Of a DNA stretch of 64,000 bases, positions 47,982-58,096 are shown piece by piece (position 1 is the stretch's first letter; every line of letters begins with the position of its first letter). The DNA is from Streptomyces diastatochromogenes. GTDB lineage: Bacteria; Actinomycetota; Actinomycetes; Streptomycetales; Streptomycetaceae. Under the pieces are notes generated by a model. The model was not told the origin of the DNA and searched no databases. It saw only the letters and a program-made list of their open reading frames with translations. Where the stretch lies: positions 5,084,001 to 5,148,000 of the forward strand of contig JAPTYK010000001.1 in the NCBI GenBank assembly GCA_026913215.1. Direction: 5' to 3'. The position numbers were made by a program, and so were the translations under genes.

Positions 47982-48744
47982 TCAGGCCAACGAGCCCCCG
48001 TCGCGTCGATCCAGTCGCCCGTCACCCAGCGCGCCTCGTCCGAGGCCAGGAAGGCCACCACGTCCGCTATGTCCGCGGGCGTCCCCACCGCGCCCAGCGC
48101 CGACATCGCCGCCGCCCCGGCCCAGGCCTCCTCGTTCCCCCGCAGCCATCCGGCGTTGATGTCCGTGTCCACGATCCCCGGCGCCACCGAGTTGACCGTG
48201 ATCCGGCGCGGTCCGAGCACCTTCGACAGATAGCGCGTGAAGACGTCGAGCGCGCCCTTCGACATCGCGTACGCGACGAGGTCCGGCATGGCCGCGGCCC
48301 TGCTCAGTCCGCTGGACACGTTGATGATCCGGCCGCCGTCGCGCAGCCGCTCCGCGCCCAGCTGCGCCAGGAAGAAGGGCGCCTTCGAGTTGACCGCGAA
48401 GACCCGGTCGTACTCCTCCTCACCGATCGCCGCGAAGGGCTGCGACGTCCCGATCCCGGCGTTGTTCACCAGGATGTCCAGGCCGTCCGCGTGGGCGTCG
48501 AAGGCCTGCCACAGCGCCGCCGCGTCGCCCGGGACGCCCAGCTCCTGGCCCACCGTGAAGGCGGAGCCGCCGGCCGCCTCGATCGCGGCGACGGTCTCCT
48601 TCGCCGCCTCCTTGTTCGTCCCGTAGTGCACGCCGACCCGGGCGCCCTCGCGGCCGAGCCGCTCGGCGATCCCCGTCCGATGCCCCGGCTGCCGCCCGTG
48701 ACCAGTGCCGTCTTCCCCGTCAGCCGTCCTTCGAGCACGCCCAT
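47982..48744 (-). CDS. SDR-family oxidoreductase, frameshifted
   Basis: About 254 aa. Classical short-chain dehydrogenase: TGGSRGIG cofactor loop, NNAG, serine in NVSSGLSRAAAM and the Y-x3-K pair YAMSK. A base loss near 48675 splits the start of the Rossmann fold. Near 47996 one G is missing; repaired, the protein ends ATGGSLA with TGA at 47982-47984 and not after the 25-bp repeats. Start ATG 48744. Divergent from a TetR gene, probably its regulator. Confidence 0.82.
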
Positions 48745-48827
48745 GGCGACGCCCCCCTCTTTCTGTAGTGGTCGTTATGTAAAGACCGTACCCCACGATC
48801 CGTAGCGAGCGCTATAGAATTCACTCC

Positions 48828-49424
48828 ATGGTGACGAGACAGCGCGGCCGCCCCCGCTCCTTCGACCGGCTCACGGCCCTGGAGCAGGCGACGATGGCGT
48901 TCTGGGAGCACGGCTACGAGACGACCTCGGTCTCCGACCTCACCCGCGTCATGGGCATCAGCGCGCCCAGCCTCTACGCGGCCTTCGGCGACAAGAAGAC
49001 GCTGTTCGAAGAGGTGGTCGAGGCGTACGCGCTGTCGTACGGCGCCTATGGGGGCAGGGCCCTCGCCGAGGAGGCGACGGCCAGGGAGGCCGTCGGGCGC
49101 ATGCTGAGCGAGGCCGCCCACCTCTTCACGGAGGCGGGGCACCCCCGCGGCTGCCTGATGATCTCCGCCGCGATCAACTGCTCGACCCCCGAGGTCGAGG
49201 AGGCCCTGCGCGACCGCCGGAACGCGAACCTGACGCTGTTCGAGGACCGCATCCGTCGCGACGTCGAGTCGGGTGGACTGCCGGCCGGCACCGACCCCCG
49301 CGCGCTCGCCCGCTTCAGCGGCGCCGTCCTCCAGGGCATGTCCCAGCAGGCCCGCGACGGGGCGACGGCCGAGGAGCTGACGGCGGTGGCGGAGGCGGCG
49401 ATGCGGGCCTGGCCGGAGGCCTGA
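48828..49424 (+). CDS. TetR/AcrR-family regulator
   Basis: 198 aa, intact. DNA-binding helices at 18-62 with recognition segment SAPSLYAAFGDKKTLFEEV. Ligand domain with AGHPRGCLMISAAINCS. The 83-base gap to the divergent SDR gene should carry their shared operator. This subgroup often senses small electrophiles, which is only suggestive here. Confidence 0.88.
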   Translation: MVTRQRGRPRSFDRLTALEQATMAFWEHGYETTSVSDLTRVMGISAPSLYAAFGDKKTLFEEVVEAYALSYGAYGGRALAEEATAREAVGRMLSEAAHLFTEAGHPRGCLMISAAINCSTPEVEEALRDRRNANLTLFEDRIRRDVESGGLPAGTDPRALARFSGAVLQGMSQQARDGATAEELTAVAEAAMRAWPEA

Positions 49425-49879
49425 GCGACGGGGTCCGTGGGGGCCTGTGGGGCGGTCGCTCGCGGGCCGTTACTCGCCCGAGGACGCCCCGGAAGGCGCC
49501 TGGGGCGGCCCCTGAAAGGGCCCCGGAAAGGCGCCTGGAGCGACCCCCGAAAAGAGCCCCGAAAGGCCCCGGAAGACCGCGGGCGCGGCGCCCGGCGGGA
49601 CCCTCAGCCCGCCCGGCACCGCAGCCCGGAGTTGCCCGGCCGAGGGTGTGCGGTCCCGCGGCCGTGTGGGAGGTCTCGGCGCAGTCAGGGCAGAGAGCGC
49701 CGGGTACCTCGTCCATCCTCCTGTGCGGGGAGGATGGAGGCTCTGTTGTGTTCATTGTGGACTAGACCATTCTTGTCTGTCCATCCATGGGAACGCGGTC
49801 GTTCCCGGCCCATCCTCCAACACGGAGCCCCGGAGATCCAGGTTCACCGCCCCTGTAATTCCGCAGGTACGCTCGCACC
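49425..49879. other. Gene-free interval with imperfect G+C repeats and a dre-like site
   Basis: No coding pattern is convincing here. 49490-49590 holds imperfect repeats of GCGCCTGG-GCGACCCC and CCCCGAAAGG. Further on, a DasR-like palindrome lies at 49756-49771, about 110 bases before the sensor kinase. The rest shows nothing I can name. Confidence 0.6.
49756..49771. promoter_or_regulatory. dre-like site before the sensor kinase gene
   Basis: TGTGGACTAGACCATT matches the DasR palindrome TGGTCTAGACCA at 11 of 12 core bases. Confidence 0.6.
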
Positions 49880-51354
49880 GTGCCCTCCATGAACGACCTC
49901 GTCCGCCAGCACACCGCCCTGAGCGACTCCGACCTCGAGTGGCTCCATCTGCTGGTGTCGGAGTGGCAGCTGCTCTCCGACCTCTCCTTCGCCGACCTCG
50001 TGCTCTGGGTCCCGACCCTCGACGGCACGCGGTACGTCTCCGTCGCCCAGATGCGGCCCAACACCGGCCCCACCTCCTACCAGGACGACATGGTCGGCCA
50101 CCTGGTGCCGCGCGGCCGCCGCCCGCTGCTCGACGCCGCCCTCGACGAGGGCCGGATCGTCCGCGAGGGCGACCCGGAGTGGCGCGAGGAGGTCCCCGTG
50201 CGGGTGGAGTCCATCCCCGTGCGCCGCGAGGGCCGGGTCCTCGGCGTCATCGCCCGCAACACGAACCTGCTGACCGTCCGCACCCCCTCCCGCCTGGAGC
50301 TCACCTACCTCCAGTCGGCCTCCGACCTCGCCCAGATGATCGCCGCCGGAACGTTTCCCTTCGCCGGTGAGCAGGTCGACATGGACTCCTCGCCGCGCGC
50401 CGCGACGGCCTGGTCCGCCTCGACGCCGAGGGCGTCGTCCAGTACGCCTCGCCGAACGCCCTCTCCGCGTACCACCGGCTCGGCCTCGCCGCCGATCTCG
50501 TCGGCCAGGACCTCGGTCAGATCACCGCCGAGCTCGCCCCCTCCCGGGGCCCGGTGGACGAGGCCCTGGTCAAGCTGGCCTCCGGCTACGCGCCCCGCGA
50601 GTTCGAGGTCGAGGGCAACGGCGGGGTGATCCAGCTCCGCGCGATCCCGCTCAAGCCCAAGGGCACCCGCATCGGTTCGCTCGTCCTGCTCCGGGACGTC
50701 ACCGAACTGCGTCGCCGCGAGCGCGAGTTGATCACCAAGGACGCCACCATCCGGGAGATCCACCACCGGGTGAAGAACAACCTCCAGACGGTGGCCGCCC
50801 TGCTCCGCCTCCAGGCCCGCCGGATGGACTCCGACCGTGGCCGCGAGGCCCTCAACGAGGCCGTGCGGCGCGTCGGTTCGATCGCCATCGTGCACGAGAC
50901 GCTGTCCCAGAACCTGGACGAGCGGGTGCAGTTCGACGAGATCGCCGACCGGGTCATCGCGATGGTCGCCGAGATCTCCCCGGGCAAGGTCACCTGCCGG
51001 CGCAACGGCCGCTTCGGCATCCTCGACGCCGAGGTCGCCACCCCGCTCTCCATGGTCCTCACCGAGGTCCTGCAGAACGCGCTGGAACACGCCTTCGCCC
51101 AGGGGGAGCAGGGCACGGTCGAGGTCAGTGCCGTCCGCGGCGAGACCCGGGCGGACGCCCGGCTCCTCATCACGGTCCAGGACGACGGCCGCGGCCTCCC
51201 CGAGGGCTTCGACCCGCAGCGGGCCGGAAATCTCGGTCTGCAGATCGTGCGGACCCTGGTGGAAGGGGAGTTGGGCGGTTCCTTCGACATGCTGCCGGGC
51301 GCCGAGCGCGGCACGAAGGTGGTCCTCGACATTCCCGTACGGCCGCAGAAGTGA
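49880..51354 (+). CDS. PAS-domain sensor histidine kinase (HisKA_2), one frameshift
   Basis: About 492 aa, soluble. An N-terminal GAF-like sensor domain (LSDLSFADLVLWVPTLDG) is followed by a PAS domain (GLVRLDAEGVVQYASPNALS) and a HisKA_2 kinase: phospho-acceptor H in IREIHHRVKNNLQTVAALL, N-box TEVLQNALEHAF, G-box QDDGRGLPEGF. A shift near 50397 breaks the frame between the domains. No response regulator is adjacent, so it may be an orphan. GTG 49880 is the start. Confidence 0.85.
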
Positions 51355-51420
51355 AGTGGCACGGAGAAGTGAAGCGCCACAGCGCTAAAGTGCCGCAGAA
51401 ATAAAGCGAGTTCACAGCAG

Positions 51421-51457
51421 CGAGCCCCGGACCGAAGGGAATTCGGTCCGGGGCTCG
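51421..51457. terminator. Terminator after the kinase gene
   Basis: CGAGCCCCGGACCGAA (51421-51436) pairs with TTCGGTCCGGGGCTCG (51442-51457). Confidence 0.85.
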
Positions 51458-51547
51458 AATGCTGTGGGTTACTGCTGCGCGCTGCGGCTCGGGGCGGTGA
51501 TTGCGTACGCGGTGTACGCGCCGCTTGCCTCAGGCTGTGCAGGTGGC

Positions 51548-51805
51548 TCAGGCGCTGGCGTTACGCGCCCGGTTGCGAGCGGCACGGCGCTTCATCGCGC
51601 GGCGCTCGTCCTCGCTGAGGCCACCCCAGACGCCGGAGTCCTGGCCGGACTCGAGCGCCCACTGCAGGCACTGCTCCATGACGGGGCAGCGGCGGCAGAC
51701 GGCCTTGGCTTCCTCGATCTGCAGCAGCGCAGGACCGGTGTTGCCGATGGGGAAGAACAGCTCGGGGTCTTCCTCACGACAAACGGCGTTGTGACGCCAG
51801 TCCAT
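51548..51805 (-). CDS. wblE: WhiB-like protein WblE (WhiB1 type)
   Basis: 85 aa. Iron-sulfur Wbl protein, with C9, C37, C40 and C46 for the cluster and GVWGG at 58-62, then a basic tail (RRAMKRRAARNRARNASA). This short form with MDWRHNAVCREEDPELFFP is the WblE/WhiB1 group, which is essential in mycobacteria and binds the principal sigma factor. Start ATG 51805. Confidence 0.92.
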   Translation of the reverse strand: MDWRHNAVCREEDPELFFPIGNTGPALLQIEEAKAVCRRCPVMEQCLQWALESGQDSGVWGGLSEDERRAMKRRAARNRARNASA

Positions 51806-52121
51806 GGCTGCTACCTCTCTCAGTGTTTCGTGCGAGTTGCTTGTGAATGTGAACGCTTTCACGAATCCCTCCGCAAGGGAAGGGCCGACTGCCAGTTGAA
51901 CTGGTGTGGTCCTGTTGCTTGGGGTGGGGTTCTGGCTCTCAGTGGAGGCCGGTGTTGCGGGCCGTCCCGATCGCCAAGAAGAGACTCCCAAACCCCAGGG
52001 GCGGATACAACCCCTTCCGGAAAGTTTTTTGATTCCTCGGTGTCGGCTAGGTCACAGCCGTACTTCTAAGGGGTGGATGCGCGCCTAAACGTTCGAGTGA
52101 AAGGACTTTGGGCCCTTCCAC
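51806..52121. other. wblE upstream region
   Basis: No gene seen. A GTGAACGCTTTCAC palindrome at 51850-51863 resembles operators of LacI-type regulators or a processed start region, but nothing confirms it. The region has lower G+C than its surroundings, as expected for the wblE promoter and leader. Confidence 0.5.
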
Positions 52122-53089
52122 TCACACAATCACACGCAGTGCACGGCGTACGCCTGTGAACGTCACGCTCGTACGCAGTCCGAGGTGGTCTCCGTCCATC
52201 TGCAGAGGGAGGGAACCTTCGAATGCAAGGTGAAGTCGGTCAGATCATGCAGAGACACGGCATGCTTGCCGCGGGGGCCCCGCTCCGGGGTCGAAGTGAG
52301 CAGCTGGGTGGCGTAACGGGCCACCGCCGGGGTGGAGAGCCGGCGCAGCCCGAGCACGTCGAGCGCGGTCTCGAAGGACGCCTCCGGGGACGCGTACACC
52401 GGGCGATTGCCCAGGTAGGTCCAGGGGGAGGTGTTGCAGATTATGGAGAGGACCAGATCCTCGACCGGCTCCGCGCCGGGCCGCTCCAGGGTGATCGTGC
52501 CGTGCCGGCGGTTCGGCTCCTCCAGGAACTGGCGCACCACCTGGCGCAGATAGAGGGCGTGCGTCGATCTCTTTCCGCGCTCGCGCTGCTGTTCGACCCG
52601 GCCGATGACGCTCGCGTCGAAACCGAGACCGGCACAGAAAGTGAACCAGCGTTCGGGTACGGATTCGTCCTCCGTGCCCGGCGTCCCGGACGCGAGCCCG
52701 AGGCTCACCGTCCGTGTCCGCCGCTCACGCAGCGCGTCGAGCAGGGCGCCGGTCGCCTCCACGGCGTCGTTCGGCAGCCCGAGGGCGCGGGCGAAGACGT
52801 TGGTCGAGCCGCCGGGGACGACCGCGAGGCTCGGCAGCCGGTCCGGATCGGGCCCCTCGTGCAGCAGCCCGTTGACGACCTCGTTCACCGTGCCGTCCCC
52901 GCCGAGGGCCACGACCAGGTCGATGTTCCCGGCCTCGGCGGCCCGCCGCCCCAGGTCGCGGGCGTGCCCGCGGTACTCGGTGGTGACCGCCTCCAGCTTC
53001 ATCTCGCTGGCCAGCGCGTGGATGAGCACGTCACGGGTGCGGGCACTCGTGGTGGTGGCTGCCGGGTTGACCACGAGGAGTGCGCGCAT
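52122..53089 (-). CDS. Diacylglycerol/sphingosine-kinase-like lipid kinase, one frameshift
   Basis: About 322 aa. Lipid kinase with the nucleotide loop GGDGTVNEVVNGLL and VVPGGSTNVFARALGLP. ATG 53089. Near 52219 a base is missing: the frame as read stops early at 52163, whereas the repaired frame ends DGDHLGLRTSVTFTGVRRAL with a TGA at 52122. Such proteins phosphorylate diacylglycerol or related lipids at the membrane. Confidence 0.85.
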
Positions 53090-53205
53090 GACCGCCAGCG
53101 TACCTACCCGACGGTACCGGGCCCAGTCCAGCCCGGTCCCCGGACACCTCCGACGGCGCCGGGCCCCGGCCCCGCGCCTCCGGCGTCCCCGTTACGCTGC
53201 CCTGC

Positions 53206-53615
53206 ATGAGCAGTACGGAGCAGACCCCCGCCCCGCCCGCCTGGCCGCAGCAGCGGGCGTGACCCTCGTCGAGGCCCTCGGGCTCCTCGCCGGAGGCCTC
53301 TACATGCTGGTGCGGACCCTCGTCGACGGCGGCGACGTCACCAGCGGGGTGACGGGCGGTGTGACCGTCATCGCACTCGGACTGATCCCGCTCGCCGCCG
53401 CCCGCGGCCTGTGGACGCAGCGCTCCTGGAGCCGCGGCCCGGCCGTGATCACCCAGATCCTCGCCCTGCCGGTCGCCTGGCAGATGCTCCAGACCGACGG
53501 CGTGATCCCGTACGGGATCGTCCTCGCCGCCCTCGCCGTGACCGGCCTCGTCCTCCTCGTGAACCCGGCCACGACCGAGGCGCTCGGCATCCGGCGCCCC
53601 GGTCAAGGTGCCTGA
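53206..53615 (+). CDS. Small integral membrane protein, one frameshift
   Basis: About 136 aa with four membrane spans (LVEALGLLAGGLYMLVRTLV, GVTVIALGLIPLAAARGLW, GPAVITQILALPVAWQML, YGIVLAALAVTGLVLLV). Start ATG 53206 (MSSTEQTPAPPAW) is in a different frame from the rest, so one base is lost at about 53225-53250. Function unknown. Confidence 0.7.
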
Positions 53616-53619
53616 GGGA

Positions 53620-54536
53620 CTACTCCTCCACCAGCAGCTTCTCGCGCAGCGACGCCAGCGTCCGGGCCAGCAGCCGGGAGACGTGCATCTGGGAGATGCC
53701 CACCTCCTGCGCGATCTGCGACTGCGTCATGTTCCCGAAGAAGCGAAGCAGCAGGATCCGCTTCTCCCGGGGCGGCAGGTCCTCCAGGAGCGGCTTGAGC
53801 GACTCGCGGTACTCGACCCCCTCCAGGGCCTCGTCCTCCGCGCCCAGCGTGTCCGCCACCGCCGGCGACTCGTCGTCGGTGTCCGGGACGTCCAGGGAGA
53901 GCGTCGAGTAGGCGTTGGCCGACTCCAGGCCCTCCAGGACCTCCTCCTCGGAGATCCCCAGCCGCTCCGCCAGCTCGTGCACCGTCGGCGAGCGGCCGTG
54001 CAGCTGGGAGAGCTCCGCCGTCGCCGTGGTCAGCGAGAGCCTCAGCTCCTGGAGCCGGCGCGGCACCCGGACCGCCCAGCCCTTGTCGCGGAAGTGACGC
54101 TTGATCTCGCCGACGACCGTCGGCGTCGCGTACGTGGAGAACTCCACCCCGCGCTCCGGGTCGAAGCGGTCGACCGACTTGATCAGGCCGATCGTCGCCA
54201 CCTGTGTCAGGTCGTCCAGCGGCTCGCCGCGGTTGCGGAAGCGCCGGGCCAGGTGTTCCACCAGCGGCAGGTGCATGCGCACCAGCCGGTTGCGCAGCTC
54301 CGCCTTCTCCGGGGAGCCCTCGGGCAGCTCGCGCAGCTCGATGAAGAGGGCGCGGGCGCCGCTGCGGTCGTGCGGGTCCGGGACGGCGTCGTCCTCGTCG
54401 CCGTCCTCGGGCTTCTCCGCCGCCCCGGCGGCCCCGGTCGCCCCGGTCGCCCCGGCGTCCTCGGGCGTCGGCGCCTCGGGGTCCCGGCGGCCCCTGGTGT
54501 CTCGGGAACCTCGGGGTGCTGCTCGTGCTCGCTCAT
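53620..54536 (-). CDS. sigH: Stress-response sigma factor SigH (SigB/SigF family), one frameshift
   Basis: About 305 aa. Group 3 sigma factor for osmotic and developmental stress. Region 2 (VRMHLPLVEHLARRFRNRGEP), region 3 and region 4 (NMTQSQIAQEVGISQMHVSRLLART) are intact. The N-terminal domain, MSEHEQHPEVPET then, after a lost C near 54480, an acidic stretch with GATGATGAAGAA, is regulatory. In-frame starts continue up to 54674, inside prsH, so longer isoforms are possible, as is known in S. coelicolor. Confidence 0.88.
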
Positions 54537-54612
54537 CTGGTCCGCCTGCTCCGTAGCGACCCTGTTCGGCCGCGCCTGCTGCTCAGGGATGCCGGCCGTC
54601 GCGTCCCCGCCC

Positions 54613-55026
54613 TCACGCCGGGCCTGGCCCCGCGCCGCGCTGTTTGTACAGGCTGATCGAGACCGTACGGTCATCGGCCACCGACGACTCCACCTTCCCG
54701 GCCAGCGCCGACAGCACGGTCCACGCGAAGGTGTCCCGCTCGGGCGCCCTGCCGTCCGTCGTCGGGGCCGAGACGGTCACGTCGAGGGAGTCGTCGACCA
54801 GCCGGAAGACACAGCTGAGGACGGACCCCGGCACGGCCTGCTGGAGCAGGATGGCGCAGGCCTCGTCGACCGCGATCCGCAAGTCCTCGATCTCGTCGAG
54901 GGTGAAGTCCAAGCGCGCCGCGAGACCGGCCGTGGCCGTACGCAGCACGGACAGATAGGCACCCGCAGCGGGCAGCCGGACTTCCACGAAGTCCTGGGTC
55001 CCGGGCTCGCCTGCGATCTGGGACAC
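54613..55026 (-). CDS. prsH: Anti-sigma factor PrsH (RsbW-like kinase fold)
   Basis: 137 aa. HATPase-fold anti-sigma protein that binds and blocks SigH. N-box LRIAVDEACAILLQQA and the closing SISLYKQRG motif. Start GTG 55026 follows GGAGGTGA; an upstream in-frame TTG at 55038 is less likely. First gene of the prsH-sigH operon. Confidence 0.9.
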   Translation of the reverse strand: MSQIAGEPGTQDFVEVRLPAAGAYLSVLRTATAGLAARLDFTLDEIEDLRIAVDEACAILLQQAVPGSVLSCVFRLVDDSLDVTVSAPTTDGRAPERDTFAWTVLSALAGKVESSVADDRTVSISLYKQRGAGPGPA

Positions 55027-55215
55027 CCTCACCTCCAAGGTGGCACAAGCTCATTCGGGGCCCGGGGGCGAAGACCCCCGGACCGGGCGGTACGCAGGGA
55101 GCCTGCGCGGTCCGCCGTGACGCTATCGCGATCCATCCTGCCCTGTCGCCGCGAGCCCTGAAGACCAGGTGATCCCCCGCCGCGGGCAGCCGCGGAGAAC
55201 CCGCGGAGGGGTGAC

Positions 55216-55240
55216 GTACCCACCCCTCGGACGGTCGAAC
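55216..55240 (-). promoter_or_regulatory. SigB/SigH-type promoter candidate
   Basis: On the minus strand GTTCGAC (55240-55234) and GGGTAC (55221-55216), about 15 bases apart, match the GNTT/GGGTAY pattern. Located about 190 bases before prsH. Confidence 0.55.
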
Positions 55241-55261
55241 CGTCCGGGACGCCCCCGCCCG

Positions 55262-55513
55262 TCAGACGATCGACCCGTCGACGAAGCACCAGCGCCAGGC
55301 CTCGCCCGGCTCGAAGGTCCGCATCACCGGGTGTCCGGTCGTGGAGAAGTGCCCCGTCGCGTGCCGTCCCGCCGAGGAGTCGCAGCAGCCCACGTGCCCG
55401 CAGGTCAGACAGAGCCGCAGCTGCACCGGGTGCGTCCCGTCGGCCAGGCACTCGGGGCAGGTGTCGGCCAGCGGGACCGGTTCGGGGCGCGGCATTTCGG
55501 CTACGTGGGGCAC
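55262..55513 (-). CDS. UBP-type zinc-finger protein
   Basis: 83 aa, intact. Cysteines and histidines of the zf-UBP fold: CPECLADG, CLTCGHVGCCDSS, RHATGHFSTTGHPV. In eukaryotes the fold binds ubiquitin tails; the role of stand-alone bacterial copies is unknown. Divergent from the antiporter gene, 48 bases away. Confidence 0.82.
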   Translation of the reverse strand: MPHVAEMPRPEPVPLADTCPECLADGTHPVQLRLCLTCGHVGCCDSSAGRHATGHFSTTGHPVMRTFEPGEAWRWCFVDGSIV

Positions 55514-55561
55514 TCGCTCATGATGGCCAGGTTACGTTGCGGCACGGGACGGGGTCGGGGA

Positions 55562-57154
55562 ATGGACGCACTTCAGCTGGTGGCACTGGTGGCGGCGAGC
55601 GCCGCCGTGGCGGGGTTCGCCCGCCGGAGCCCTGTGCCCGCCCCGCTGCTCCTGGTCGCCGTCGGCCTCGCCGCCTCGTACGTGCCGGGGGTCCCCGACT
55701 ACACCCTCGACCCGCACGTCGTGCTGCCGCTGATCCTGCCCCCGCTCCTCTACACGGCCGCCGTCGACTCCTCGTACCTCGACCTGCGGGCCAACATCAG
55801 GCCCGTCGCGCTGCTCTCCGTCGGGTACGTCCTCTTCGCGACCGTGGCCGTGGGCTGGCTCGCGTACGTCCTCGTGCCCGACCTGCCGCTCACCGCCGCG
55901 CTCGTGCTCGGCGCCGTGATCGCCCCGCCGGACGCGGTCGCCGCCACCGCCATCGCCCGCAGGCTGGGCCTGCCGAACCGGATCACCACGATCCTCCAGG
56001 GCGAGTCCCTGGTGAACGACGCCACCGCGATCACCGCCTACAAGGTCGCCCTCGCGGCCGCCGTCGGCGAGGGCGTCAGCTGGGCCGGCGGCCTGGGGGA
56101 GTTCGCCCTCGCCGCGGTCGGCGGCATCGGCGTCGGCCTGGTCCTCATGGTGCCGATCCACTGGCTCCGCACCCATCTGACCGAGGCCCTGCTCCAGAAC
56201 ACCCTGTCCCTGCTCATCCCCTTCATCGCGTACGCCGCCGCCGAGGAGGTCGGCGCCTCCGGGGTCCTCGCCGTCGTCGTGGTCGGCCTCTTCCTCGGCC
56301 ACAAGGCCTGGAAGGTCGACTTCGCCACCCGGCTCCAGGAGGAGGCCGTCTGGAAGATGGTCGCCTTCGTCCTGGAGTCCGGCGTCTTCGCCCTGATCGG
56401 CCTCCAGCTGCCGTACGTCGTCAAGGGCCTCGGCCGGTACGGCATGGCCGAGGCCGCCTGGTACGCGGCCGGGGTCTTCGTCGCCGTGGTCGTCGTCCGC
56501 TTCGTCTGGGTCTACCCGGCGACCTTCCTGCCCCGCTGGATGTCCTCGCGCATCCGGGAGCGGGAGCCGGAGGTGGACTGGCGGGCGCCGCTCGTCGTCG
56601 GCTGGGCCGGCATGCGCGGCGTGGTCTCGCTGGCCATCGCCTTCTCCATCCCCGTCGCCACCGGCGGGGTGGACTTCCCGGCCCGCAACCTCGTCCTGTT
56701 CCTCACCTTCACCACCGTGATCGGCACCCTCGTGGTGCAGGGCCTCACCCTGCCGCCCCTCATCCGGCTCCTGAAGCTCCCCGGACGCGACCGGTACACC
56801 GAGACCCTCGCCGAGGCCCAGGCCCAGAGCGAGGCCTCGCGGGCCGCCGAGGAACGTCTCGACGCGCTCCTCGCCGACGAGCGCAACGCCCTGCCGAAGC
56901 CCCTCGCCGACCGGCTGCGCACGGTCATGGAGCGGCGCCGCAACTCCGTGTGGGAACGCCTCGGCGCCGTCAACGAGGTCACCGGGGAGACCGTGGACGA
57001 CACCTACCGCCGCCTCTCGCGCGAGATGATCGACGCCGAACGCGAGGTCTTCGTCCAGCTGCGCGACGCCCGCCGGATCGACGACGAGATGATGCGCACC
57101 CTGCTCCGCCGCCTCGACCTGGAGGAGGCGGCCGCGTACCGCGAGACCGACTAG
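55562..57154 (+). CDS. CPA1-family Na+/H+ antiporter
   Basis: 530 aa, about 12 membrane spans, intact. Ion site around GAVIAPPDAVAATAIARRLG and GESLVNDATAI; GWAGMRGVVSLAIAF is the conserved third motif. The C-terminal 110 residues form a charged coiled-coil-like tail. Start ATG 55562 (MDALQLVALV). Its stop TAG overlaps the stop of the convergent PLP gene in CTAG. Confidence 0.88.
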   Translation: MDALQLVALVAASAAVAGFARRSPVPAPLLLVAVGLAASYVPGVPDYTLDPHVVLPLILPPLLYTAAVDSSYLDLRANIRPVALLSVGYVLFATVAVGWLAYVLVPDLPLTAALVLGAVIAPPDAVAATAIARRLGLPNRITTILQGESLVNDATAITAYKVALAAAVGEGVSWAGGLGEFALAAVGGIGVGLVLMVPIHWLRTHLTEALLQNTLSLLIPFIAYAAAEEVGASGVLAVVVVGLFLGHKAWKVDFATRLQEEAVWKMVAFVLESGVFALIGLQLPYVVKGLGRYGMAEAAWYAAGVFVAVVVVRFVWVYPATFLPRWMSSRIREREPEVDWRAPLVVGWAGMRGVVSLAIAFSIPVATGGVDFPARNLVLFLTFTTVIGTLVVQGLTLPPLIRLLKLPGRDRYTETLAEAQAQSEASRAAEERLDALLADERNALPKPLADRLRTVMERRRNSVWERLGAVNEVTGETVDDTYRRLSREMIDAEREVFVQLRDARRIDDEMMRTLLRRLDLEEAAAYRETD

Positions 57155-58028
57155 GGCGCGCCCGTGACCACGGCGGCCAGCCGGGTGCCGGGCGGGAAGG
57201 CGCCCTCCTCCGCGAGGGCCGTCAGGCCGTACAGCATTTTGGCCACATACAGCCGCTCGATGGCGAGTCCGTGCCGCGCCTCGAAGTCCTGTGCGAAGGC
57301 CTCCAGGGCGGGGGCACGCGCGCGTAGCCCCGCCGTGGAAGCGCTCGTCCAGGGCCCAGTCGCCGCGCGGGCCGCCGAAGGCCGTCTCCTGGAGGGCGCG
57401 GACCTCCCCGCCCAGGAAGCCGCCCTTGAGCACCGGGACACCGAGGGTCCGGCCCTCGAATCCGGCCGCGAGCCCCGCCAGGGTGCCGCCCGTGCCGCAG
57501 GCGACCGCGGCGACGTCGGCGAGGCCGGAGAGCTCCGGCCCAGCTCCACGCAGCCGTGGACGGCGAGCGCGTTGCTGCCGCCCTCCGGGACCACGTACGC
57601 GCCGCGGGGCCCGTTCCAGGAGCTTCGCGAGCGTGGCCGGGTCGTTCTTCGCGCGGTACGTGGCCCGGTCCACGAACTCCAGCCGCATCCCGTCCGCCGC
57701 GCACCGCGCCAGCGAGGGTTGAGCGGGCGCCCGGCCAGCTCGTCGCCCCGGACCACCCCGACCGTCGGGAAGCCGAGCAGCCGCCCGGCGGCGGCCGTCG
57801 CCCGCAGGTGGTTGGAGTACGCCCCGCCGAAGGTGAGCACGGGCCGGCCGGCCGCCTCGCGCAGGTTGAGCGCGAGCTTGCGCCACTTGTTGCCCGGCAG
57901 GTCGGGGTGGATGAGGTCCTCGCGCTTCAGGAGCAGCGCGAGGCCGTGCCGGGCGAAGCGCTCGTCCTCCACCGGCTCCAGGGGCGAGGGGAGCCGGGGC
58001 CGCAGACGGGAGGGTCGGACGCGTTCAC
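57151..58028 (-). CDS. PLP-dependent D-cysteine desulfhydrase/ACC deaminase-like enzyme, multiply frameshifted
   Basis: About 300 aa. Fold-type II PLP enzyme: LPGNKWRKLALNL with the Schiff-base lysine, GGAYSNHLRATAAAG, PEGGSNALAVHGCVELG and ACGTGGTLAGL phosphate loop. Start GTG 58028 (VNASDPP) with repaired LRPRLPSPLEPVEDERF. At least four lost bases (near 57325, 57540, 57615, 57720 and 58005). Related enzymes cut sulfur from D-cysteine or nitrogen from ACC. Confidence 0.82.
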
Positions 58029-58096
58029 CCGGCCATTCTCGCCGGTCGGACGCGTCCGGCCGCTCCCGGAGGACGGGCCCGGCCGGCCGGCGGGGG

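Noticed and set aside
52014..52031. Possible terminator at TTCCGGAA followed by TTTTTT
   Set aside because: The palindrome has no loop and cannot form a stable stem; it is left as part of the wblE upstream region.
53608..55161. Plus-strand open frame of 517 codons
   Set aside because: Antisense to sigH and prsH, which have strong family motifs on the minus strand.
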